From Clostridium aciditolerans (GTDB lineage: Bacteria > Bacillota > Clostridia > Clostridiales > Clostridiaceae), in NCBI RefSeq assembly GCF_016316925.1, contig NZ_JAEEGB010000013.1, positions 124,001 through 188,000 on the forward strand: a DNA stretch of 64,000 nt, written 5' to 3'. The translations under genes were made by a program, and so were the position numbers. Each line of letters opens with the position of its first letter. Position 1 is the stretch's first letter. The notes below the pieces were generated by a model. That model saw only the letters and a program-made list of their open reading frames with translations. It ran no database searches and was not told where the DNA came from. Positions 54,662 to 63,161 of this stretch are shown piece after piece.

Positions 54662-55766
54662 TTCTTTCTCCAATAAATTTATATTTTTCACATTTTAAAC
54701 GATAAGAATCTTCCAGAGCATTTATAAAAATCTTATTAATAAGTTGTTCATAGTTAAAATAAAATTTTGCATTCTCATTATTGTCCCATATTCTAGCCAA
54801 CGTCTTTTTATTTGGATGACTGTAACTTTTCCCATCTGTAGATATAAGATAGTTGTTGCAATCAATCAACTCAAGAAAGCTATTTTTTAATGTACCAATA
54901 CTTCCATGATGTGATAATTTCACATGCTCAAGTTTTAATTTATTATTTTCTGTGTAACCTAAATCTCTTAATTCTTTTTCTACTATATCATAATCACAAT
55001 CACCAAGCATTAAGACTCTTTCTTGAGTTGATTCCTCCTCTAATAAAAAAGCAATACTTGCACGATTATATGATGTTAGAGCTTCACAATCTGTCTTTTT
55101 TTTCAGCTCTTCAATCGTATCTTTATAATCATCCATGATTTTGCATTTACTAATATTCCCTTTTGCTTTATCTACTTTATTTTTTTCTGCTTTTCTAATA
55201 TCAATTTCATATTGTTTATAATAGGCTTCTAACGTTTCTTTACTTGGAGATAAAAACTTTATATTAATTCCATGTTCACTTATATTCATTCTACTTTTGA
55301 TTTCTTTATCATCCACAATAATTACTTCATCTGTTAACTTGTCCATATTGCAGAGTAATTGTTCCACGCTTTGTGCTGATGTAGCACTTATATTTCCATT
55401 ACTTATTTTATATTCTATCTTTTGTGGTTTTACATACGCTTTTTTTAAATATAATGCTGTAGCATAGGGAGAATTGTATATAACCTTCATAATATTTAGT
55501 CTTAATTCTTTATACTTATTTTTTAGTAAATCCTTAAATAATCGTTGAACTCCTTTTATATGATCATCATCTATATGTGTCAAAACTATCAAGTTGATTT
55601 TATGTTCTCTTAAATATGACAAAATAAAATCCTTATTTTTTTCTATTCCATCATAACTATCACCAGTTCCCCCATCTACCAAGATGTTATATGGAAGTCC
55701 ATCATTATTTTTTGTTTCAATCAAAAAACAGTCGCCATATCCAGCTTTCATCATCGTAATTTTCAT
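54654..55766 (-). CDS. ComEC-like metallo-beta-lactamase-fold hydrolase
   Basis: A 370-residue soluble MBL-fold protein. ILVDGGTGDS at 28-37, LTHIDDDHIKG at 62-72 (the ComEC-type HxDxDH variant), MLGDCDYDIVE and LSHHGSIGT give the metal-binding residues. There are no membrane segments, unlike ComEC. It overlaps the second protease-NTPase gene by eight bases, so the two are made together. MBL-fold and trypsin-like proteins are known partners of STAND NTPases in AVAST type 1 defence systems; that supports a defence role. The substrate cannot be told. Confidence 0.82.
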   Translation of the reverse strand: MKITMMKAGYGDCFLIETKNNDGLPYNILVDGGTGDSYDGIEKNKDFILSYLREHKINLIVLTHIDDDHIKGVQRLFKDLLKNKYKELRLNIMKVIYNSPYATALYLKKAYVKPQKIEYKISNGNISATSAQSVEQLLCNMDKLTDEVIIVDDKEIKSRMNISEHGINIKFLSPSKETLEAYYKQYEIDIRKAEKNKVDKAKGNISKCKIMDDYKDTIEELKKKTDCEALTSYNRASIAFLLEEESTQERVLMLGDCDYDIVEKELRDLGYTENNKLKLEHVKLSHHGSIGTLKNSFLELIDCNNYLISTDGKSYSHPNKKTLARIWDNNENAKFYFNYEQLINKIFINALEDSYRLKCEKYKFIGERNE

Positions 55767-56367
55767 AATTTACCTCTTTATATCATTATTGAATTTAAAA
55801 TATCTTTGCATAATAGATATTAATTGTATAATCAAGATAAAAAATAGTATTATATTTTCTTTTCAAAGATAATAATTGTACTCTAAATTGACAATATTAT
55901 CATATATATTTTTATTATACTACAAGTTTTGTCACCATATCTTGTTTTTTTTATAATATTTTTACTGTTTTTTACTATTTAAACTAAAATAGTTCAATAT
56001 CAATTACTAGAATAACAAAAGATAGCAAAACCTTATATAAAAGTTTTACTATCTTTTTATAATTATCGCACCTCTGTTTTCTTACAAGTAGCTAACAGCA
56101 CTCCATGTGCTCTGACTGACTGCAGTATCTTAACATATTAGAATTAATATATTTCATAGCTTGTTTATATTTGTACACCAATCCAATTAGTTACTTTGCT
56201 TAGTTAGAAAATAGCACGCCATGTGCATTTTCATCCATGGTTGCGGCGTGCGCGCTATAGGTGGTAAATTAAATAATGATTTTTTTAGTGCTGAGCTTTA
56301 TACTCCTAATCTCAGTTGGTCCATCTTCGTAATGCTCAATGCTATCTGTTGTTTTATCTAAAAAACA
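55767..56367. other. Intergenic region between the MBL-fold gene and the Wadjet operon
   Basis: A 601-base stretch without a start-to-stop gene. It holds a terminator hairpin (56017-56057), a 14-base direct repeat AGCAC(T/G)CCATGTGC at 56097-56110 and 56213-56226, and, on the minus strand at 56269-56367, an open frame continuing JetC beyond its TAG stop. The promoter of the MBL-protease-NTPase operon should lie in the first 200 bases, which are extremely AT-rich. Confidence 0.6.
56017..56057 (-). terminator. Terminator downstream of the Wadjet operon
   Basis: On the minus strand AAAAGATAGTAAAAC pairs with GTTTTGCTATCTTTT (one G-U), followed by GTTATTC. It closely resembles the hairpin at 49418-49459. 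Confidence 0.6.
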
Positions 56368-59300
56368 CTATTCAATCATCGATATCTGATCCCCAACCAA
56401 TTTCTTATAACTCAATTTATCTAAATCAACTTCAGATTTTAATTTCTTAATAACCACAGTTTGAGTACCTGAGGCATTAACCTCAGTGTCTAAATAATAC
56501 TTAACGTCAAATAGTGGTAATAAGTTGCTCGGCATACCGTATCCAAGGCAAAGAACTTGAAAATTATTTTCATCAAGAAGCTTTATTATAGGCTCCCATA
56601 TATAAGAAGCGGCCATACCTGAAAAAGGAGCATCAAGCATAACAAATTTTCTACTTTCATCCCCTATATGAGGATTGTAAAGCTTTTTAATAAAAGAAAT
56701 CAAACATATAAATATATTGTATGCCATACCGTTAGATTGACCAGTTGAACCTATTACTTCCGCCCAAGAAATAGACTTACTATTACTTTCAATAGCATCA
56801 ACCTTATAAATCTTAACATCACAATTATTTATATTATCAACAAATTGAGAAAACAAATCTTTTAGTTTCAGATTATTAGCTAAATAGCTAAGCCTCTCTG
56901 ATTCTTCTATATTTTGAAGTCCATTAACTAAATGGTTTATATATGATTTCATTCTAGCCTTTCTAATCACCTCATCAGCAGGTTTCACTATAACTTCAAT
57001 CATTGAGGTCGCTTTACCATTTATATTTATTTTAGAAAGATGTGTAAGATTTAATAGCTCGCCATAAACTTGCTCACACTTTTGAAGAAGTTGATTAATG
57101 AAAACTTCCTCGTCTTCTTTAAGCTCATTAATAATAGTACTTATTCTCTTCTTTTCTTCATCTAAACTTTTTATATACCCATGCTCACCTTGAAGCCTAT
57201 CTATAATAAGTGTACATTCATCTTTACTAACTGGTGTGCTTTGTCTTAAGTTTTCCAAGTCTTCCTTAAAATGAACCAACTCAGAATCCATAAGATTTTT
57301 TATAATCCTATCCAACGTGCTTTCATAATTTAGCTTAGTGTTCTCTAAAGAAGAAAGTGCTCTATTAACTTCACCTTCAATTGTTTTTATCCCGCTTAAA
57401 CTTTGGTTATAATCTTCTACTTCAACACTGTGAAATTGAATACCATTTCTATCAGCTACTCTATTAAGTGTATTATCATATTCCATTAAGAATTTGTCCT
57501 TTTTTTCTAACGCATCTTTTGTATCATAAAATTCTTTTATAGATCCTTGTACTTTAGAAATTTCAACTTCTATTGAATTTAAAGCTATATCAATTTTATC
57601 TAATCTTTCCTTGATATTAGTTTCTGATAGATTCATTTTTTCATAGGTTAAGCCCGTATATTTACTTTTAAAATTATTACACATGGTATTTATAGTACCT
57701 TCTAAATTATCAATTTCTGTTTTAAATTTTCTTTCAATTTTGTTTAAATCTCTAAGTTCTATTTTGCTATCATTTATAGATTTTTCTAATTCCTCTAAAT
57801 AACTGTTATAGTCTCCAGTAAATAGTTCAGCATTGTTAAAATAATTTATGTTATATTTAATACCAATCTTATTCTTATTTTTTCTTTCTATTTCCTTATC
57901 TTCCGTATCTATAGATTTGTTAAGCTCTTCAATAGCTTCTTGAAGCATTTGTAATCCACTAATACTGCCCTCTACATTTTTTTTGTATAGTTCAAATTTG
58001 CTCTTAATTTCAGATAAAGGTAAATCTTCTTCAAAAATAGTAATTTCAATTGTAGGTGAAAAAGAAAGCTCTTCCAATTCCTTGCCTGCTTCAATAGAAT
58101 CTTTATTCAAACCATCTACTCTAATTGATATTTCAGGCATTTCTCTATCAATCTCTTCCTCCTCAATTTTCTTTTGCAAAAGTTCTATGTTACATTTCTC
58201 TAAACTATCCTTATTTATTGATACAGCAGCCTCTAGCTTTATCCTTTCTTTAGATAACTTCTCCAAAGTCTCATAATCCGAAAGTTCCTCTTCTAAACCT
58301 TTTATAATATGAGATAACTTAGACATAAACTGCTCTAGCTCTACTAATTTAGCTTCAGTTGTTTCTATTTCCTTTTCAAGTGTTTTGATATTCTCTTTAG
58401 CTTTAGCAACAGTATCAACAATATTATTTGTTTCCATTTCTAATTTCTTAGTTAATTGTTCTTTTTGCTTAACTTCTACTTCGCTGTACTTAATTTCAAA
58501 GTTAATGCAAATATTATAATCATTTTCTATACTGTTCAATTCATTATTAAGCCTTAATTGTTCTATATTAAGAGTTTCTACTTCCTTTTTTAGCTTAAGC
58601 AATTGCCGTTCACTAAACTCTGGATCAACAAAGCATTCCTTATCCCTAACAGTAAAAGCTAAATTTTCTAAATTTACTTCTCCTATCCCGTGAAGTACTT
58701 CAGAATTAATAATAGGAACTACTTCATCATTAAACTTACGTCTTAAAGATATATCACTTATTATTTTATTAAAATCATACTTATCAACTATTATGCCATA
58801 AGGAATCAATTCTGTAATTTCAAATAAAGCCTTTCTTTCTTCTAAAGTTTTGTTTTCTAAAAAGCTGCTTCCCAAAACAGCTGATTTGTAACTAGCTGAA
58901 ATAATATCAAATTGATATCTTGCACAATCTGAGAGGGAAACTACAGTTTTATTTTCTAAATCTCTAATAGTAGTATTTAATCCACTAATTTTTTCACCAA
59001 TTTTTCTTGTTTCCTCTTTGATAGTATTGCTTATACCCTTTAGATATTTAGAAATAGTTTGATCTTGGTAAGTATATTTTCCTCTAATTAAATTATAATT
59101 AAAGTATTCGCCATTGTACTTATCAATTTCGTTAAGAAGTTCCTTTAACCTTATATTCTTATTTTCTATATCTTGTTCCTGTATTTTAATTTCATTTTCA
59201 TGATTTATAATTGCATCATTATTTTTTTCTAAATTCAATTTTAAATTTGTTAACTCTTCTTGTTTTTTATTTAGCAACTCATTATTACTATTTAATTCTT

Positions 59301-60870
59301 TTGTAATATCCTCTTTCAGCAAGTGAACTATTCCTTTTTTAATATCCCTGATTTCCTTATCTAACTTTAGGAGGTTTTCCGAATTATCTTTATCTAAAGT
59401 TTCAAGATGTCGTATATCTGCCTCTAATGTTGATATCTCTCTACCTACTTTGAATTTACTGTCATTTAATTTTTCAAGTTTACCTTTTTCAATATTGTAT
59501 AGTCCACTTTTTCTATTAACTTCTTCGTTTAAAGCCTTTTTATAGTAACATCCCCAATAGTTATAGTCACTTATTATTAACTCTTTATCCTTAGTTAAAG
59601 CACTTATTGCTTCTTCCTTTACCTTCACCTTTTCTTTTAGGTCTAAATAAGTTCTATAGATTTTTTCACATTCATACCTAAGTCGTTTATCTTCAATTTC
59701 CTTTATGTTCTTTTCTTTATTTTTATAAGCATTTAGTGCTACAAGATGTTCTTTCTCAAAAATTTGAAATTTAAGTTTAACTTTCTTAATTTCGTAGGCA
59801 TCTTTTTCTTTATTAAGTTCATCAACTTCATTATTCTTATTTGACAATAATTTTGTAGCATTTGTTATGTCTTTAGAAACTTTACTTGTATTTTCTTCAT
59901 TTAAGGTTTTGTTATATGAAACAATCTTCTTATATTTACTTAAAGTATATATCACTTTATCTTTCTCACTATATGAATGAAACAGTCCTTCAATTTTAGG
60001 CACAATATTTACAAGTTCATTTTGAACATATTCATACTTACCCCTTAAAGCTTCCTTCTTTTGGAGTTCCCCTAAAGTTTTTCTTAAAGTAATCAAAGTG
60101 TTAGCTCTTGATTCACTACTTTCAAAATCATCTGAATTTCTTAGTTGATAGCTTTTTTCAATAATAGGTATTAAAGTTATTAATATGAAATCCTTCCCTT
60201 TTAGGAATGGTTTTAAGTAATTTGCAGAGTTTCCTTCATATTTATTTATTTCTATCATTTCTTCAAATTCGCTTTTATTAATATTAAGTTTCGCTAGTTC
60301 TTCGTGGTGCCTCCAATTCGTATTGTTAATAATTACTGCATAATCAATGGAACCTTTATTTTGTAGATCTCTTAAATTTCTTTCCAATGCATTTTTTGAA
60401 ATGAATTTTTTATTACCATTTTCATCTACCCTAGATAGAGGAAAATTTTCTATATCAAATTCATTAGGCATATTATAAAGGCATATGTATCTAAACATGT
60501 CAAAGTTTTTATTTGATTTATTAGCCCCTTCTTCAAAAGGTTTGTTTTCATTTTCTTTAGCATAAGTACATATACCTACCATAGCATATTTATAAGCACT
60601 CCCTTGGTCTAGCTGAAACTCCATTATGCTATGAAATACTCTATTTTTATTTTGTTTGTTAAACAAAACATTAATACTTTTCTTTTCATCAAATTTTGAA
60701 TTTGGTAATATAGGTTGATTAATACACTGCATATAGAAGGTCTTACCTACACCATTGATTAAATCAATATATGTATTTTTACCACCTAATTTTATTAAAA
60801 AATCATCGTAATAATTATTTCCATCATTATATTTAATATTACATATTCTTACCCTATTTAGGTCAGGCAT
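56368..60870 (-). CDS. jetC: Wadjet SMC-like ATPase JetC
   Basis: A 1500-residue SMC/MukB-like protein. The N-terminal head contains the P-loop LINGVGKTFYMQ (GVGKT at 40-44); long coiled coils fill about 280-1350, broken near 600-760 by a hinge-like globular region. The C-terminal head has GSTGQSNGMAYNIFICLISF at about 1378, an ABC signature equivalent, and Walker B KFVMLDAPFSG with Asp near 1413. JetC is the DNA-translocating motor of Wadjet, which extrudes and cuts closed circular plasmid DNA. It follows JetB by 12 bases with AAAGGAG. The frame stays open for 32 codons after its TAG stop. Confidence 0.88.
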   Translation of the reverse strand: MPDLNRVRICNIKYNDGNNYYDDFLIKLGGKNTYIDLINGVGKTFYMQCINQPILPNSKFDEKKSINVLFNKQNKNRVFHSIMEFQLDQGSAYKYAMVGICTYAKENENKPFEEGANKSNKNFDMFRYICLYNMPNEFDIENFPLSRVDENGNKKFISKNALERNLRDLQNKGSIDYAVIINNTNWRHHEELAKLNINKSEFEEMIEINKYEGNSANYLKPFLKGKDFILITLIPIIEKSYQLRNSDDFESSESRANTLITLRKTLGELQKKEALRGKYEYVQNELVNIVPKIEGLFHSYSEKDKVIYTLSKYKKIVSYNKTLNEENTSKVSKDITNATKLLSNKNNEVDELNKEKDAYEIKKVKLKFQIFEKEHLVALNAYKNKEKNIKEIEDKRLRYECEKIYRTYLDLKEKVKVKEEAISALTKDKELIISDYNYWGCYYKKALNEEVNRKSGLYNIEKGKLEKLNDSKFKVGREISTLEADIRHLETLDKDNSENLLKLDKEIRDIKKGIVHLLKEDITKELNSNNELLNKKQEELTNLKLNLEKNNDAIINHENEIKIQEQDIENKNIRLKELLNEIDKYNGEYFNYNLIRGKYTYQDQTISKYLKGISNTIKEETRKIGEKISGLNTTIRDLENKTVVSLSDCARYQFDIISASYKSAVLGSSFLENKTLEERKALFEITELIPYGIIVDKYDFNKIISDISLRRKFNDEVVPIINSEVLHGIGEVNLENLAFTVRDKECFVDPEFSERQLLKLKKEVETLNIEQLRLNNELNSIENDYNICINFEIKYSEVEVKQKEQLTKKLEMETNNIVDTVAKAKENIKTLEKEIETTEAKLVELEQFMSKLSHIIKGLEEELSDYETLEKLSKERIKLEAAVSINKDSLEKCNIELLQKKIEEEEIDREMPEISIRVDGLNKDSIEAGKELEELSFSPTIEITIFEEDLPLSEIKSKFELYKKNVEGSISGLQMLQEAIEELNKSIDTEDKEIERKNKNKIGIKYNINYFNNAELFTGDYNSYLEELEKSINDSKIELRDLNKIERKFKTEIDNLEGTINTMCNNFKSKYTGLTYEKMNLSETNIKERLDKIDIALNSIEVEISKVQGSIKEFYDTKDALEKKDKFLMEYDNTLNRVADRNGIQFHSVEVEDYNQSLSGIKTIEGEVNRALSSLENTKLNYESTLDRIIKNLMDSELVHFKEDLENLRQSTPVSKDECTLIIDRLQGEHGYIKSLDEEKKRISTIINELKEDEEVFINQLLQKCEQVYGELLNLTHLSKININGKATSMIEVIVKPADEVIRKARMKSYINHLVNGLQNIEESERLSYLANNLKLKDLFSQFVDNINNCDVKIYKVDAIESNSKSISWAEVIGSTGQSNGMAYNIFICLISFIKKLYNPHIGDESRKFVMLDAPFSGMAASYIWEPIIKLLDENNFQVLCLGYGMPSNLLPLFDVKYYLDTEVNASGTQTVVIKKLKSEVDLDKLSYKKLVGDQISMIE

Positions 60871-60882
60871 AATTTTTCTCCT

Positions 60883-61602
60883 TTACATCTCACCTTTTGC
60901 AAACTCTACAAGAACGTTTTTAACATCCTTTCTATCAAAGAAATCTGCTATTAAAGCTCTAAATTTATCAGTAGGTGCAAAGCTTCTCTCTTGTTTATTT
61001 TGAATTAAAATATTCTCCCCCACAAGAAAAGCTAATGTTCTATTTACAAATGAGTATTTATAATTACTTTTTCGTGAACTATCCAAGTTATTCTCTGAAG
61101 AATTAACCGGAGTTTCATCCATATCAAGCCATCTCTCTCGTATTGCTTGCAGAGAACTTTCTTCATAGGTTACCTCCTCTGAATTCTTAACTGTAATGGC
61201 TCTAACCATCGTATTTACCCTTTCTACCACTTCTGTATTAGTTATATAATCTTTGTAAGTAGCATAAGCTGTCTCTTTGTAAAACATAGTAATAATCGTA
61301 TATATAATGAAATAGCACAAATAAATCTCATTATTACTATCTACTTTAAGCAAGACCTTGAGTTCATCATTTTTATAGCCAAAATACGGGTTATTTACCC
61401 CTGGTGTAATAAACAGACCTCTATTATATTCAATCAAGTTTAGGCCATAAGACGATATTATTTTTTGCACAAGACTTTGCACAACAGTATCTATAATATA
61501 GTTACTGTATAAATACATTTCTTTATCCTCTAATAATTCATTATGTCTTAAAAGATAGCCAACTATCTCCTGGGCTTTATCAAAATCCGAATCTTGTATC
61601 AT
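60883..61602 (-). CDS. jetB: Wadjet MukE-like subunit JetB
   Basis: A 239-residue protein starting with a helical segment (FDKAQEIVGYLLRHNELLED) and ending with a winged-helix-like region (YSFVNRTLAFLVGENILIQN, then APTDKFRALIADFF). This pattern matches the DUF6063/JetB group, the MukE-like dimerising subunit that, with JetA, links the heads of the JetC motor. It lies between the jetA and jetC genes with gaps of 14 and 12 bases. Sequence alone is weakly diagnostic; the operon context makes the call firm. Confidence 0.8.
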   Translation of the reverse strand: MIQDSDFDKAQEIVGYLLRHNELLEDKEMYLYSNYIIDTVVQSLVQKIISSYGLNLIEYNRGLFITPGVNNPYFGYKNDELKVLLKVDSNNEIYLCYFIIYTIITMFYKETAYATYKDYITNTEVVERVNTMVRAITVKNSEEVTYEESSLQAIRERWLDMDETPVNSSENNLDSSRKSNYKYSFVNRTLAFLVGENILIQNKQERSFAPTDKFRALIADFFDRKDVKNVLVEFAKGEM

Positions 61603-61616
61603 TATTAATTTCCCTT

Positions 61617-63161
61617 CTAAATTAACATATAATTAAAATTTGTTATTTCTATCCCATTAAAGCTTGCATATTCACCCTGTAAGGATTTGCATACCAACTT
61701 CCTGTTTATAAATATCTCTAGTTCACTATATTTATAAACTAAAGTTTTAAATATAGCCTCGTTATCTAAAACATCCCAAGAACCTTTTTCAATATCTTTA
61801 AGACTATATTCTTTATACCCTACTCCTGCACCTTTAACTCTGCTTAAGGTTAGTACAAAGGAAGTGAAGTCTCCATTATATAATATTTCTTCACCATACT
61901 TATAGAATAAAGCCTCCATAAAAAAATTTAAGTCTATGCTTTTATACTCAGTAACTAAGAATAAAAGCTCCTTTAAAAAAACAGATGTATTATTTAATAT
62001 CCTATCTTCAATAATTTCATCTAGTTTAACATATCCAACTACCTCTCCTTTCTCTGATTCCACTTCTTCCTCAGCTTCTTTCGTAGGTTTACGCCACAGG
62101 AAGAGATCATTTATTTTTCTCAAGGGAAATGTCTTGTTTATTTTAGGATTGAATAAAACACTACAAGCCATAGATAGATTAATCACTGTATCTTCTTTTA
62201 TTGATTTATCTAAGAGATTCATAAAATTTAAATTTTCTCTTAGAATATTTTGTCTCCTTTGAGCAAGTATTTCATCTGCCTTATTTCTTAAGTCCACTAC
62301 AGAACCTAATAATTTTGAATGAAGATCTACTGACTTGTTTAATTCAATTTTCATATTAGTAACAAATTCTTTAAGTTTCATCTCCTTTTCAGAAATTTGT
62401 TCCTTGTCTATTTTTTGGAGATATTCTTTTTCCATACGATTTAAAGAACTAATTGTATCCTTAAAAAGTTGTTTCTCTTCTTCTAATCTGACTCTAACAT
62501 TTTTTGTATATTGATCATATCCCTCAAATGAATAATAGGACAATTCCTCCAGTATCTCTGCTTTTCTTTTAATTTGTTTTCTTATTTCTATGTTTAGATT
62601 AGATAACGCATTTATGGCAGAATCAAAATCCCCGTTATCTACAAGCTTCCTAAGAATTAATAATGTAATAGTTATCTTGCTTTCTTCCCCAAATTCTTTT
62701 GTTTGAAGAAAGAAATCTACCCCCTCACTACTTATCTTATAGAGATTTTTTTCTATTAGCTTATTATAAGTTCTTCCAATGTACCTTATCTTCTTCTCAA
62801 CCTCTTGACCTCTTACTACATCATAGTAATTATAAGGAAACGGACCACCACCGTTTTGTAGTTTATTTAACATATATCTAGTTAGTTCTTCTTGTTCATC
62901 TTCCTTAAGAATATCCCCATAATAGTCTTCTACCATATTATTTATAAAGTTTTGTATTTCAGAAAAAGTTAAGCCTTTATCCTTTAATAATCCTTCATAA
63001 AGAAGATATGATAGTATTCCCATGGTCAATACCCCCACATCATAGCTATTGTTGTACTTTTTCAACTTGCAGATTTCAAAGAACGGAAGATATTTAGCAA
63101 TATTATTCAATCTAACTGGTAAATCTTCTTTTATGTTATGAAACATTTTTACATTATCCAT
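61617..63161 (-). CDS. jetA: Wadjet kleisin-like subunit JetA
   Basis: A 514-residue protein with an N-terminal winged-helix-like part (FFEICKLKKYNNSYDVGVLT, GLTFSEIQNFINNMVEDYYG). A helical and coiled-coil middle spans about 190-330, and the C-terminal domain begins after a charged linker (KPTKEAEEEVESEKGE). This is the MukF/kleisin-like layout of JetA, which bridges the JetC heads. It overlaps the jetD gene by 13 bases, showing translational coupling in the order jetD-jetA-jetB-jetC. Confidence 0.8.
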   Translation of the reverse strand: MDNVKMFHNIKEDLPVRLNNIAKYLPFFEICKLKKYNNSYDVGVLTMGILSYLLYEGLLKDKGLTFSEIQNFINNMVEDYYGDILKEDEQEELTRYMLNKLQNGGGPFPYNYYDVVRGQEVEKKIRYIGRTYNKLIEKNLYKISSEGVDFFLQTKEFGEESKITITLLILRKLVDNGDFDSAINALSNLNIEIRKQIKRKAEILEELSYYSFEGYDQYTKNVRVRLEEEKQLFKDTISSLNRMEKEYLQKIDKEQISEKEMKLKEFVTNMKIELNKSVDLHSKLLGSVVDLRNKADEILAQRRQNILRENLNFMNLLDKSIKEDTVINLSMACSVLFNPKINKTFPLRKINDLFLWRKPTKEAEEEVESEKGEVVGYVKLDEIIEDRILNNTSVFLKELLFLVTEYKSIDLNFFMEALFYKYGEEILYNGDFTSFVLTLSRVKGAGVGYKEYSLKDIEKGSWDVLDNEAIFKTLVYKYSELEIFINRKLVCKSLQGEYASFNGIEITNFNYMLI

